Below the pieces are notes generated by a model. The model ran no database searches, was not told the origin of the DNA, and saw only the letters and a program-made list of their open reading frames with translations. From Tretioscincus oriximinensis (taxonomy: Eukaryota; Chordata; Lepidosauria; Squamata; Gymnophthalmidae): a stretch of 64,000 bases of DNA. The stretch is taken from positions 2,272,514-2,336,513 of the forward strand of contig JAJVDF010000124.1 of the NCBI GenBank assembly GCA_022410635.1, in the 5' to 3' direction. This document shows positions 21,436-36,400 of the stretch, piece after piece. The position numbers and the translations under genes were made by a program. The stretch's first letter is position 1, and each line of letters starts with the position of its first letter.

Positions 21436-24400
21436 CTAAACATAAAAGCAAACTGTAGCTCAATGAAAGTGTAAAGTGCCTGGAAAGCAATAATTTACTA
21501 ATCAGTCTTGACCTAGAAACTGGAATTGTCAATCTTAATGCCTGAATCAGTCAATCACTTTGGTTTATTTGGATATTTTATTTTGGACAAGACAAGTTCA
21601 TGGAAGNCAAGGGTATAAACAGCTACTAGGATGAATGTCTTGATGCTGCCTCCGATACGGAACAGCAGGCAGGATTCCTGAAATGCCATTTGCAGGGCGT
21701 TGAGAACAGTTGAAGATTTTGCCTTCTTCTGTTCCAGGCTGACCAGGTGCAATTGGTGGACCTCTGTNTGAGGCAGAGGGCTGATCAAGAAGGGCTCTGG
21801 CCCAATTCAGCAGGGCTCCCCTTAAGTTTTTATGTTAGCTAGTAGATGCAGAAGAAATGGTTGGTTTGTGGGAGATTGCAGAAAGCTTCTCCTTCAAAGG
21901 GGAATCAGAAAGCACCTAGACATTAATCACTGGAAATGTATGTCAGAAATTCCAGCCATACATCTGTTTACATTGTAACACTCAGGCAAACTTACACATT
22001 CCATCACACATATTATTTAACTAACACTGCTTGGCAGAGGGAGGGAGGGAAAGTGGCAGAAGATGCCCTCTTAGTTGCCAGGTCGAAAGATTTTCACCAC
22101 AAACTGATTTTCTAGCCTCAATATCATAATGATCAGTTGGTCTGTGCTTTACTCTGCTTTCCTAGGGATTGTAAATAGACAAGCTAATGAAATAGCTGTC
22201 CTGATGCAACTGATGGAAAAACTGTTTGCTGAGATTTTCCTTGGTTCAGGGGTGTTCCAACCTAGTAACTGCTGGTTTGGGCTGAATTGAGTTGAAAATG
22301 TTTTGGAAACATCTACAGTGCATTTGCTACTTTGCACTTCTCTGCACTTGGAGAGGTGGAAAAGAAGTGGGGTGTCTTCTGTTTGACTGTGGAGAAGTAT
22401 TAATGGAGAATATGTGTATGCTTACTTCCCATGTGCCACATAACGGGGGTTCACTTACCACGTTATTTGGCTCCTTAGCTTGTCTAAGGTAGCTGGATCC
22501 AAAGCGTGCAGACACGTGTAAAGTAGATTCACANGGAGACCANAGCTTGGGTTCAAAGGTGATCCAGGAGGCTCATTGGGTCATGAGACACTCCAGAACA
22601 CAACTGTGCAGAGGTTTTTATTGACTTCAATATCAGAAGGCGTGGATCAATTAAGTGATGTCAGAAGGGGTGGTACAGACACGTGGGTTAGGGNGGACCG
22701 GAGGTGAGCCCAGGTAGTGACACCTGTGTGACGCGTTTCCCTCCTCCCAAAGGAGGTGCANCCTGTGTCAGGAAATGCCAAATATGGTATGGTGGGAAGA
22801 TACAGGCTGGACCCTTTTAGCTTTCATTTCTTCTGGTGTTTCCTCCTAATGTCCAGGAATACTGTGACTCACCCAAGGGAATAAAGCTTTAATGGGCTTC
22901 CTCTACTACCACTATCAAGCTAATGGTTTTAGCCCAGGTGCATGGCTAGTTAAACAATGAATGCCCTTTTGCCACTATGAGTATCATTAATCCATTCAGT
23001 CNGGCAAGGTTCCTTGAATAAGATATGCCCTCAGGACAATAAGATATGCCCTCAGCACAGGATATGCCCTCCTGTTGACCTCCTGGGGCTGGGGAAACCA
23101 GAGATTTTTCAAAATTTTCCACCCAGGCCTCACTTTGACTAGCAAAGGTCAATCCTTGTATATTTTATATCAGATATATTAATGCCAATTAATATATACC
23201 TATATTGCTAACCCCAACAGGCACTGAAAAAATTTACCTTTACTTGGAACAGCAGTTCTTATACAATATTACAGAGAAATATTACAGAGAACGTTTGAAA
23301 GAACAGTAGCACAGATGGACTACAGTCACAAATACCAGTCTTTGTAGAGAGAGCTGAACCTACAGTAGGCCAAGGTTTCCTGACATGTTCCATTTATCAT
23401 CAGCTGACATCCCAAATATTAGGACCAACACCTCCTTCCATTCGTATCTGCCTGCACCGCAAGATCTTTTGAGAAGGCTCTCCTGACAGGTCCTTCTCCT
23501 TCATTCATTAAATAGGTATGTGGGTACATGGGAGGGCCTTCTCTGTGATAGGGCCCAGGTTGTGGCCTGGTCTCCCCATGAGGTACATGAGGCACCTATT
23601 CTGTACATAGACTGAGTACATTTTCTGAGGCCCAAACCGGAGTAATTAATATTCATGCTAATCTGCATATTCATAAATATGCAAAACACCCACCAACATG
23701 CATTCCCTTCTGAAATTCCTGCCCAAGAAATCTGTGAAACGTGTAATAATTTTTTAACGTGTGTGAGAACTTTTGGAGTGCGTCAGAAATTTGCATTTTT
23801 AAATTTTTTTACAGAGGGGAGGCCTTCAGGAGCTGTCACCGGTTGCTAGAGACCCCTAGTGGTGGTGCATTGAATTGTTTTTTTTTTTTTAAAATCATTT
23901 TTAAGTGCATGAGAATTATTTGAAGTACATGAGAATTTTTATTGAGGGGAGGATGACTTCAGGAGCTGGCCCCAGATACCAGAGCCCCCTGGTGGTGGTG
24001 CAGTGAATTTTTATATTAAAAAATAAAAAAATTCAAAAAAATTCAAAAAAAATTTTTCTTCAACAAAAACTGGGGAAATGCCCCCCCCCCCCCCGAGGAC
24101 GGGGTAGACACCACAAAACCAGGTCCCCCCCAAAAAAGGGGTCATCTGGTCAGCCTACTGTACATGGTCAGACGCTTAGGGAAGACTTGCTCAGACCTTT
24201 GGCTGAAGCCAAATGCCCCTCTCTTTGAAGGTACTGTTACTATTTTCCTTTATGGTCTTTTATTGTCATCTGCTCTGAAATTCTGGGTACAGGGCAGACT
24301 ATAAATGTAAGTACATAAAATAAATCAATAAATCCCAGGCTCGCGAAGCTTTCCTGGACTATTCATCTCTTCTCCTATCTCATCCCCAATCAATTTCTAT

Positions 24401-27400
24401 TTACATTACAACATTCTGACAGATTTACACTTTCCACCACAAATAAAGTATTTCCTGCCTGGACTATTCATCTCTCCTCCTTTCTCTGTTTTCGCTGCAG
24501 TTAGTTGATGTCATGCTTACACTTCTCATCACACAAAAAGTCTAAACAATCCTCATACGTAATTTTTGATCTCTCACCACCACGTTGATCTGCATTTCTA
24601 TTACTGTCCCAGGATCCCAGCTTGTTTTATATATAGTTTGTCATCAGGCACTCCATTGCATTTTATTTTATACTCTTATCTTGAAGAAGAAGAATCAATT
24701 TTTTATACCTCGGTCTTTTTACCTGAAGGGAATCAGAGTGGCTTTCGACATTAATTTTTGCCTGAAGGCTTACACCTATTTATCTTTCCCACCCGATCAA
24801 TGATGGTACTCATGAATCTACTTGAAATGTAGGTTGCAAATCCACATCCTTTTGAATAGCTGAGTTAACTTCGAATAGCTCAGTTGCTAAGGAGACGGTC
24901 TAACATCTGGGGGATGGGGTTTCAAGGCCCTGTGAGGGGTGAGCCCCTTCTCCTAGCCTGTAGCTCTGGCCAACCCAGCTATTTGAAAGCAAGAACTGCA
25001 AGAAATTGCAACTGACTGCAGCTAGATAAATGGGAACCACCAAGCCTGGTGGGGAAGATACAATGTCAGCCTTTGGGTGAAAAATACCTTTGTAAGCCAC
25101 TTTGAGTCCCTTTGGGTGAGAAAAGTGGGGTATAAAAACTCAGTTCACCTTCTTCCTCTTCTTCCTCTTCTTCCTCTTCTTCCTCTTTTTCTTCTCCTCC
25201 ATTTTTGGATCTCTTGGTTGAAAGACCATCTCTTAACAACTGTGCCATTCAGGCCATTTTGTGACATTTTAATTGTGATCCACCCTGAGACCTTTGGGTA
25301 TAGAGTGGAATATAAATGCAAGTAAGTAATTTTTTTAAATATGAAGAAGCAGAATTAGTCATGCTACCTATTTTTCCTGTTAGTGTCTAATGTGCTTTGA
25401 GACCACTTTGTACATGGAATAGTATGAAAGAGATCACATTTCTACTTACATACAGGGACTCTTGTGGAACTCCTGTTAAGACAAAATGTAGTGACAATTA
25501 TCAAAAGTGTCTGGGAAGTAGTGTGGGCTACTTCCCTTGCCAAACCAATTTCCTACAGAAGGAATTTTTTCCTAGTGTGGACATAGGCTCTTTCCACACC
25601 CAGCCTTGTTCTGGGTTATCTCTCTGAATAGGGTCCTGCCATCCACATGCTAGTGTAGACTATGGCAGGCCCTAAATGGGACCATGCTTGGTGCACATAC
25701 TTGAGATTTCTTCTTACCATTTTCTTTTCAGGCTGTGTTGAAATTTCATTGGTTTCCAAAAGGTTCTGGAAAAGAATTGGGGGAGGAAAGAATGAAAGCA
25801 GATGAAGATTAGAAACAGAAAAGGGACAAGTTCTTAATGCTTTGTGGTAATTGTACCTTCGTGTTATACAAGGGATGACTGTAGCTATAAAATATCGCCC
25901 CTGGCAAAAGGGTGCTGTAAGGGTAGTGGGAGAAGGCTGCAGCTCTGTCTACAATGTCTTTGAATTGCATTTTTGATATTCATTGGATCAAAAATGTGTT
26001 TTGGGAAGCATAAAAGGTGGTTCCATTTAAAGCACATCCTCCCACCACTGACATTGGGAAGGGGTTAAGAAGTTATAATTGGTGTCCTGAGAATCGATGG
26101 TTGTTGGCCAGTGCTAAGTCGCTTTGTACTCATGGTGAAAGAATATTGTGGAGACAGGCTCTATTAGATCGTGGATCCTAGTTAGAATGCCCCTTACCGC
26201 ATTGGGTGGAGCTATAAGGAAAGCTACAGTTTAGAGTGAATTGTACAATCATGGAAGAAACTTCCATGGTCATCAGGTCCACCTCTCTGCTCATAGAACA
26301 TAACAACACAAGGGAAGCCCTGCTGAATGTGGCCACAGCTCATCTAATCCAGCCGTCTGTCTCACCAATCGCCTCACTTGCTTTAGACTTTTGAAATAGG
26401 GACTTGCCATCCACATGTTAGAGTAGGCTATGGCAGGCCCCAAATAGCATGGGGAATGAGCCAATGGGGGCTGCCATAGTCTATAGTGACTCACCAATTG
26501 CCTCTTTCACCTATCGACTCCCTGCCAATGATATTTCAGAGAGATCCTGCCTATTACTCCTTCCCGGAAGCCGTACCAAGGCATCCCTCCTAATAGTTAT
26601 AGATACGAGATATTTTTAACGCTATAATAGCTACATAATGCTCTGCCTCACATGATCACAGGCACTAGAGCCCTGCATGCTCAGCATGTACTAAGCACTT
26701 CTTTAGATTTGGTACAATTATCTACACCTGATTTCCCAAATGTTGTTGGGCTCTCCTGGACCAGGATTGGGCTCTGACTCGGCTCAGTGTGATGGTATTT
26801 GGAATCTAAAAATGTCTACATGGTGCCATGTTTGGAGAGAGCTGATCTAGATAAATATATTTCCGCCAGATATAAGATGTTGTACTCACCCAGTTGGGAT
26901 CTGCCTATTACCTGTGAAGGGAAAAGAAATGTAAGGGATTCCATCTGATCAGACAAAAATAACTTCCCATTTTCATTATCTGTTGGGATTCTCCCCCTGG
27001 GACACATATTAGATATAAAATATATTATTAATATAACATTTATAGCTGGAACTAGCTACCAAAGAGAGGCTTCTGGGTAATTAATTTTCAAAAAATCCTT
27101 GGTCAACCTGACCTTTACNTTACCCCTGACTCAACTCAGGAACTCTCTTAATCCCTTTTCCTCTCCCTGGGGGCACCTGTGAAAGGTAGCTCCTGGTTTT
27201 TGCACTGTCTAAACAATAGACACATTTAATCCCATTGTCAACTGGGAAGTCAACTGTTTGCCTCTGGCTTGAACTCCCTATGGGAAAATCTCTTGGGCAA
27301 ACTAGACTGAAGCTTCCCTATTGTACTAAAGGAAGCCACTCTTTGCCTTCTTCCCCTCTTCTGTATACACTGGTATCACTTCATTGTTTGGTACCAATCA

Positions 27401-30400
27401 AGGGTCATCAAAGTCTGGACCCTTGGCATGAATCATCTTCCTGTCAGGTTTGATTGACAGGGGACCTCAATGATAGCTAACAGTTCCAGTAAGTAGGCAC
27501 ACCACACACACATACTCTCTTCTCCTATTGGCTACTGTACCCAGGCTGCACCCCCTTGGGAGGGGGCATCACGCGTCACGTGCCCACGTTGGGCACCCTC
27601 CGCCCTTTTTCATCCCGTCATCAATTTCATACACGCCTTCTGATTTTGTTGTCAATAAAAGTGGAGACTTTTCACTCATCTGGAGGCTTCCATACACTCG
27701 TGGACCTCCTACGTCTCCTGTTACCCTGAAGTGTCGTCTGTGTGCCGGTTATTGTCGTGGCAAGTAATACGGACCCCAGGGCAAGCCTCCTCGCTTCACC
27801 GATCCGGTCACATTTAGTGAGTAAGCCGAATCTCATTAATTATCATTTACTACTATTACTACCATTACTACTACTGGAGAGGGCCAAAAATTTGGACCAA
27901 GGATTTCGAGGACACAGGGGCCAAATTTTTGTTTTTCCTCCCTACTCCTTCTCTCCTTCCTCCCTTCTCCTTCCCTTCCCCCTCTTCCCCCCTCCTCCCA
28001 CACTTGCACCCTCCCAGCCTGTCCAGTCTCTCCTCCCCCTCCTCCCTCCAGGACCCCAATCCACCCATCTTATCACCTTCTCTCCTTCTTCCCTCTCCTC
28101 TTCTCCCCCTCCCTTCTCCCNCCCACCCACCCCCAAATACATTTTTATAAAGTATTGTAAATTAAAAAAAACNANATTTAAAAAAAGGAAAAGGAGCCAG
28201 GGAAAGAAAAACAGAGAGAAGCCAAAAAAGGAAGGAAGGAAGGGCCATTTAGTTAGCCCCAAACGGGGTGGGCAGGAACCACTGGCTGCCCGTGAGCCTG
28301 CAAAGTACTCTGGCTGCCAGGCAGCCGTCAGGAGAAAGGTGGGATGGCCAGAACTCTTGGTGAGAGGGAGCTGTAGCAAATACCTTTACGTTTCTTCCTG
28401 TAAAGAAAGATGCAAAACCCCAGCAGGAGAAGGCCTCCTACGACACTGCACCCAGCTACCAGGACATCTGTACAGGAGACAGTGAAGGGAAAGTCTTGGA
28501 AAGGAGGCGACACTCTTACCTTTGACTAGTAGAATCAGCCCGTTGCGTTATGGTAATGCAAGGGGCTCTAGCCTCTCCTCCTCCTTGCTCCCACCCATGC
28601 CTCCACCCACTCCCTACGCCTTTGCCCCCTCCCCTCCCACTTTCATTTGCACCCAAAGAACTGCCAGTTTATTACTTCCNACTCTTTACTGTCTTTTAGC
28701 CAGTTATCCTGGAGGCTGCCAAAGCTCCGAGCCCTGTCGTCAGTTTCTAGAGGCTGCCAAAGTTCCGAGCCCTGTCATTGATCGTTATGCCTTGGAATGT
28801 TGAACTCCCCCACACAGCGTTTATTACTGTTGTTCGTTTTCCAGCACTAAGTTTAAGAAATTCAATAATATAAATTCTGAATTATCTCGATTCACATTAA
28901 GAAGGGGTCTTGTAGCACCTTGGAGATAACAAGAAAATGGTAGGCAACGGGAGCTTCTGCAGATACGTTTTACTTCTTCAGATGCCAAGAAATGTACAGC
29001 TACCAAAGAAGCACGCCACTGCGTGATCCAGGGGTGGGGAATCTAGGGCCCGAGGGCCAGATGTGGCCTGCGGAACCATTTGGTCTGGCCTGCTCCAGGA
29101 GCCATTAGCCTTCTCTGGTGAAATAATGGTTCCTCACTTTGTTAAAACATGAAGTAAAATACAAAATGAGGCAGGAGGGAGGCCCAGGAGGGAGGGAGCC
29201 GGCATTGGTGAAAAGTCCACAATTTTGTGAGTCTGGTTAGGGGAATGGCTTAGGGAAGTGAGGAGGCATAGCCTGGGCAGAAGGGTTTGTGTCCTCAAGG
29301 TAGGGAGAGGGGATGCCTCGCAGTGGTAGGAGGTGCCTGAGAATCTCATACATTGTGTGAGACTATCCACTCCTGCATACGAATCCTCATGCAGCAATAC
29401 ATGAGAATTCCACCTGGGTGGGAGTTACATCATTGTGATGTCATTTCCGCCCTTGCTTCCGGAAAGAACGCCTTGGGGCAGGAAGTGAAAATATAATGAT
29501 GTCTCTGCTTCCGGGAATTGTGCTTGGATGTGACATCACTTCTGGTCCTATCCCGGAAGTGTCGTGAATTTTTTTGCACACACTTTGCACACGCAAGACA
29601 AAAATATCAAAGTTTGGGGGGCTTCCGTTCCAAGATTCCTGGCCAGAAAAATCCCACCACCTTGAGTAATGTTACAAATATGCAAATAGGCCCTGGCAGA
29701 AAATCGGCTCCTCAGTTGCACACTCCTCACCATCTGAAGAAATCAGACATGAGGACAAAAGCTTGCGGTCCTCACCTTTTTTCTTGTTAGTTTCTCCGTG
29801 GTGGTATGAGACTCCATTGATAAAACCTGGAATCCAGATGAAGGGGTGCATCCACACATTGTTTTCCTTACACTGGTGTGGCAGCCCTGTGAGTGCCACA
29901 CCGTCCAGCAATGCTCATGTAAAGTAAGTGTAAGGAAAGAAGAAGAGACAAAGGAGAGCTGGTATTCATACCCTGCTTTTCTCAACACAAAAGGACTTAA
30001 AGTGGCTTACAGAATCTTCTGTTCTTCTCTTAACAGACACCCTATGAGGTAGGTGGGACTGAGAGAGCTCCAAAGAACTGTGATTAACCCAAGATCACCA
30101 ATGGAAGAGTGCAAAATTGAACTGGGACACTTGCAGGGAAGAAACTGACACTCTGACCAGGCTGGCTCTGAAGCATGAAGCACAGTAGAGAAACACCATG
30201 GAAAAGCAGTTTTCGTAGTGCTTGTACATAAGAACCTAAGAGGAGCCCTGCTGAATTGGGCCAGAGCCCATCTAATCCAGCCTTTTGTCTCATCCATAGA
30301 ACCTCCAATTGTACCTGGACACTTTGGAACAAAAGAAGGCGAAATCTTCACTTGTTCTAGGCTCGCTGCAAATGGTATTTCAGGAATATTGCCTTTTGCT

Positions 30401-33400
30401 CCATTCCAGAGGCAGTGTCAAATGATCCATCCTTGGTGTCCATGAACTTGTCTAATCCTCTCTTAAAGCTATCCAGGCTGCTAGCTACCACATCTTTTGG
30501 AAGTAAATTCCAACGGCCAACGACTCTCTGCCAGTACTCTTATGCAGAAACCCAAAAGCATAACTAGGCATTTGTGCATAGTGCAAATCATACATCTGNA
30601 GATTTTACACTGGCAAAATACCCAGGTGATGTTGACAATCTTACTGCGCATTCCTTGCAGTGCTCCCCCAGTCATGTGGGCAGCAAACCAATTGTCCATT
30701 TATTACGTGATGTTTTATTATGGGCTGGAACCCAGATTGCTTGCCTGTTGTGAGTTGTGACTGGGATTTACTTACCGGCAGAACTTTCCTCAGTAGGGAC
30801 TGTAAATGTAACCATGTTACTTTGCTCTGACTGATTCCCTCCTGGGCTTTTGTAAGAGCAGACCATTTGGATTTCTCCTTTAAGCTGGGATGTCGAGATG
30901 TTCATGGCACCTGCATTTGTACCTTGTTCTATCACTCGGTCCCAGGTGTTTCCCTTCCGCTTATAGAAAAAGAACTCTGTTGCATTCTGCTCTGGTGGAA
31001 GGAAGCATTTCAACTGGGCTTTCTCTCCATGGGCAAAAGAACTCTTGTTAGGGGAAATGGACATCTCTGGGGCTGGTGGTAGAATGTGTTTCACATGACT
31101 TTCATCTGGTGGGAAAGGAACAGAAAGAGGCAGAAAAGAACGGTATGATCAGTAAGTTTATTGTCCTCCTGCTGTCTTTTCCTATCATTTTTCACAGGGG
31201 AGCACAAGTAAGGATAAAGCTTGTTTTTAAATCAGACCCTGGTAGAAGGAGTCTCAGGCATAAAACCATAAGAGCAGAGGAACCCTGTTGAATTGGGCTG
31301 GAGCCCATCTAGTCCAGCCTTCTGTCTCACACAAGGACCCACCAATTGCACCTGGACAGTCTGGAACAGAAGAAGGCAAAATATGCAGCTGTTCTGTTCT
31401 TGATGCCCTGCAAATGGTATTTCAGGAGCATGGCCTGNTGCTCCATCTTGGAGGCAGCATCCAGACGTCCACCCTAATAGCTATTTATACCCTTGGTGTC
31501 CATGAACTTGTGTAATCCTCTTTTAAAACCCTCTCTGCTCTCCTCCCTATTGTGCCATAAAGACTCCCAAGTAACATCCTGTAAGGCTGCTGAAATTAGT
31601 CTCAGGTATCATCTTGCAACAAACAGAAACATAGTTTGAAAAATAGAAGAATAAGGTGTTAAATGGTGTAGACAAAATAAGAACGATAAATGCCACTGAC
31701 AATGCCAAACACTACTTTAAAAAATGGGATCATAGAATAAAAAGTAGATTGCTGATGCAAAAAGATTTAATAGCAAGGGAAAATGAAGGAGGCTGGAGAA
31801 TATCCAGTATAGAAAACTATCATGACACCGTTTTTAAGTACAAAGAATATTTGAACTACAATATGGTAAAGTGATATGGGCAGAATTAGAAAAACAAATG
31901 AATAGTTCATTAGAAACATAAACAATTTTGTAAGGGTTGGACATGAAGAGATCATAGATGGTGGAAAGAACCACTGAAGGACGTCATGGCAGAATGAAAA
32001 AGGTGGAATCATGAGATGAAGGGAAAATAGTTTCAATCTGCATAATATCACTGGAATAATAATACATAATATTATTAATATATATATATAATAACAAAAA
32101 GACATATAATCTACTTATACTAGAGATGGATACAATTGGCCTGAGCAGGGTCTGAATGTATTTGTTGTTAGTTCTGGTCTGCTTGGCTATAAATTGTATG
32201 AAAATTCCCCACGCCAGAGATTCTTACAAGAATAATGTCTTTTATTCAGTTCAATTAGGCTGACCAAATTTTCTGAGGCCCAAACTAGGGTAATTAATAT
32301 TCATGTTAATTTGCATATTCATAAATATGCAAATCAAATACTAGCATGCATAGGCTTCCGAAATCCTTGCCCAAGAAATCTGCGAAGCATGTAAGAGATT
32401 CTTAAAGTATGTGAGAATTTTTTGAAGTGCATGAGAAATTTGCATTTTAAAATTTTTCCCTGAGAGGAGGGTGCCTTCAGAAGCTAGCCCCAGTTGCCAG
32501 AAATGGCGCCCCTCTCCCAGAGGGGGCAGGGTAGACACTCCCAAACCCGGTCCCCCCCCCAAAAGGGATCATCTGGTCAGCTTAGTTCAATAAAAGTCTT
32601 ATCTTTCCATTTATTTCTTTTGTTAAATGGCAGAATGAAGAGTTACCTTTTGGTCCCTCCAGCTGAGCTTCCGAGGCCATTGTGGTCGGTTTTGTGCTCT
32701 CCGGGTGCTTCGTATTGTCTGTGGGTCTGTAATGGTGTTGAGGTTCGGAAGGGGAAAAACTACCTGCAGTTGATCTGCGGTGTGTGATGTGTTTGGGAGA
32801 TGTTTTGATTCTGTGCTTAATAGCAGGCTGGGAAGGGCCAGTCTGTGGAGGTGACGACGTGGCTATTCTTGGTGTACTGATGGATTTCGTGCTGAGCACG
32901 GAATCAACCCCAGCTGAAGGGATGGTCCAAACATGCCCTGATGTTGTTTCAGGTGTATCAACTGCGGAGGAAAGAAACACATTTCTAAGGCTGGAACATC
33001 CTATCTCGTGTCTGTTGCATTATTCCTCCCACTATCCTCCCACAATCTTTTGATTGCAACATTTGTGCTTATTTACACTTCCTCTTCCCAAGAAGACTGC
33101 AGCATTCTTGTTTACTTTACACTTCCTTCCCTCAGAAAGCTTTAACAACCCTCATAGTACTGCACTTGATTCATCACCTTGATCCATCACTCATTTGCAA
33201 TNCTACTGCTATTCAGGCATCCAGCCTGGATGCTAGCATTGGCAGTTCAGTGGTAGAATTCTCACCTGCCACGCGGGAGGCCCGGCCAAGAGTACAGTTA
33301 CTGATGCTGCCCTCGAGATGGAACAGCAGGCAGGATTCCAGAAATGCCATTTGCAGGGCATAAAGAACAGAGGAAGATTTTGCCTTCTTCTGTTCCAGAC

Positions 33401-36400
33401 TGCCCAGGTGCAGTTGGTGGGCCTCTGTGTGAGACAGAAGGCTGAACTAGATGGGCTCCAGCCCGATTCACCAGGGCTCCTCTTAACTTCCTTTACATTA
33501 TTCCTTGGTAATTATTCTCTTCATAACAGGTGAAGAAATAAACGTGTCTACGAAAGTTCAAGTTTTTTTCTGTTAGTCTTTAGGGTGCTACAAACACATT
33601 TTTATTTTGTCTTGTTTTGTTCAGTTCTTCAGAGCAGAAGATGGATTAAAAGTGTGTATCTGATGCCGGCCAAAGAAAGCTAACAGTAGTTGAGGGTCAG
33701 AACATCATTTTGCTACCTGCCATTCAGTTAATGTATTTTTATGGAAACAGTACCAAATAAATAATAAAACACATTCTTTTGTTTTTCCCCACCTGGGGTT
33801 CAGACACCTGCGGCCCCACATGGAAACTGAGGAAAAAAGAGCAATTCAAGGAAGATGTCTGTGAAAAACACAGGAGGGCCAAAATCTGACATGTATGTTT
33901 TACTCCTGAAGAACTACAATAAACCAGGGCATTTTTTTATAGTCCAGGTAGCCAGAACTAAATTTGAATTATTAAAAATTTGCTCTTGACTTTGGCCTAG
34001 CAGCCATCTGACTTGCCTTTATCCAACCCTTAGTGACCTGCCATATAGTTTGATATAAAGGCCGGAGGCCTCAGACTACCTCTGCCCAGTTAGGCTGACC
34101 AAATGACCCCTTTTTTGGGGGTTGAAAACCCGGTTTTGGGATGCCTCCCAGTTTTTTCTGAAGAAACTTTTTTCAAATTTTTTTTNCATTCTTTTTGTTT
34201 TTTTATTTTTTATCTTCCTCAGAAAAAACTGGGAGGCACCCCAAAAATGGGTTTTCAACCCCCCCAAAAGGGGTCATCTGGTCAGCTTAACTTAAGTGAA
34301 ATGTCCCACACCTTAGGAAGCACTGTGTTTCTATGCTTGACTTTCTCCCATGAGAAAACCAGATCAATCAATGCTGCTTTAATAGGTGTGGTCAAAGAGG
34401 AAATTTCAGCTGCTGAAATTAAGCTCCATCTGGTCTTTTCTGGCCATAGTCACATGTGTGCTTTTAAACAGGTCTCTGTCCTGAAGAGCAGAACTAAAGA
34501 ATAGAAAAACTTTTTTTTACTCTTCAGGACTGAGGACTATGTAATCGTAAGTGTGTGACCACGGCCTCTGTAACATATCTATTTAAGCAGCATTGCTCTG
34601 TCTTGTTTACTGTCCTTTTTAAAAAATAGCAAACCTAGACTCCCTGATTCCAGAGTAGGATTTTCGTGTTCTGACCTAAAAGCTGTGAAACAATTAGGAA
34701 CTGAGCCTATGTTTCAAGGGTTACCACAAAAAAACTGGGATAGAACTTTGCAATGTTAATGGATGTGAAAAAAGTGATTTCCCACCTTCTGTGTGCGGCA
34801 GGCAATATAAGCTGCACCTGGTCAAAATGCCTTTAAAACTGCAATGTCAAATCCTGGTTTATATATGGTAATCCTGCAGTATGTGTGTGGCACCATAAAG
34901 ACTCCAAAATTGGCCTTAGTGTCCAGATAATAGCAGGCCTCAGGCCATCTTGGAAAGTTGAATTTTGATGGCTCTGCAAAAATAATTCATTGTGTGGAGC
35001 TACTCATCATACATTAATGTTGACAACACTTTGTTTCTCCTCCTGGTTTTTAAATTTGTTAACTTCCCATCAACCTTCTCCAACCAAGACTCAACTTTCT
35101 CTGCAGAGAAAGGCCTTACCGACCACTGAAATTGCAAGCTCAGGACTTGGAGCAGATGCAATTGACCTGCCAAATATCTGTATAAAATATTTGCACCAGT
35201 AATTTCCACCATATTGAGGAAGCAGGTTGAAGGTGTACTGGAAAGCGTCCAGTTGAGATCTTGGAAGATTTTCACGGAATAGAATTCCATCCCTGAAAAA
35301 GTGGATCTTCTTCACAGGGTATTTCTCACGAGGCACGCATGAGAGAGTAACAAGTTGTCCACTTCTATGATGTTTTTCTTGTGGGTTGACTGAGAAATGT
35401 GGAGGAAGAGGACGGTCTGAGGAAGAAATTGGCATAAATCATTAAAGGTTAATCAGAAAGATCTCCATAAATATGTGGGATGGAAAATAGTTTAGCAGTT
35501 TGCTTAAAGCTTCTTTTACTCTGGAAGTGGCTTGAAAGTGGTATTTACAGGCTGTCCACCCCATAATAATTACTATTGCTGATCTCTAGAGCAAAGGCAG
35601 ATGCTATGGCAAATGGTACTTGTCTCAAGACGGCCAACTGGCAAGGAAATGCTACTGTAAGAGGAGCCCTTGACCCAACAGTGGCTTCTGTCACTGCATT
35701 TTTAGTGTAGCTGCTATGGNGGAAACATTATGGGGGACCAACCTATACATACCAATTTGATTATAAAGAGCTTCAGAGAGATCTCCTGGGTGAGTGAGCC
35801 TACAAAGTGTACTGCCTGTCGGGGCCAGTTGAGTTAGTGCAGGCCCTGGAGCTAACTCATGCATCTGGTCTCTGCGTGGCCAACACTATATCCTCTTGGT
35901 CAATATTGTGCCTTCCAATAAACGGACCCTGATTACGTTTGTTGCCGGCGTCCCATAGACTGGTGATCTTGGTGATTTGTGGGATGTGATTTAGTTGAGA
36001 GGATGGTACATTTGGAATCCTGTGTACAATTCTGGTCATCACACCTTAGAAAGGACTTTGTGGAACTGGAGAAGGTCCAAAAAAGGGCCAGGAGAACGAT
36101 CAAAGGTCTGGAGCACCTCCCTTATCAAATCAGGATATCTTCAGCCTCGGAAGATGATGCATGGGGTGGGTGAGGTGAATAAAGTATTTTCTCTATCACA
36201 TAATCCTAGCACCAAGGGTTCCTCTTTGAAACTGATGAGTAGAAATGTTAAGACAAGCAAGGGAATATTTTTTCACTCAGAGGGTCATCGCTCTATGGAA
36301 TTCTCTTCCAGAAGAGGTGGTGGTAGCTGGCAGCCTGGATAGCTTTAAGACAGGATTAGACCAGTTCATGGAAGCCAAGTGTATCAGTAGCTACCAGGAT

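Larger units (their letters stand above)
28514..30775. other. Ig receptor intron between domain 3 and transmembrane exons; repeats only
   Basis: Contains partial palindromic repeats (28905-28990; 29735-29815), the 'gggcccgagggccag' repeat near 29046, the CRE-palindrome repeat (29405-29560), a SINE (29945-30175) and a CR1 fragment (30225-30550). No other gene is seen. Confidence 0.5.

Noticed and set aside
27120..27800. A confident second retroviral LTR
   Set aside because: AATAAA and CCAAT-like parts are present, but no matching ends or duplication could be located, so it is listed only at low confidence.
27742..28485. 247-codon Pro/Ser/Leu-rich frame
   Set aside because: It runs through a polypyrimidine tract, contains ambiguous codons, and overlaps the transmembrane exon on the other strand. 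No family content.
33236..33290. Functional tRNA-Gly
   Set aside because: T arm and B box missing, so neither transcription nor folding is possible.
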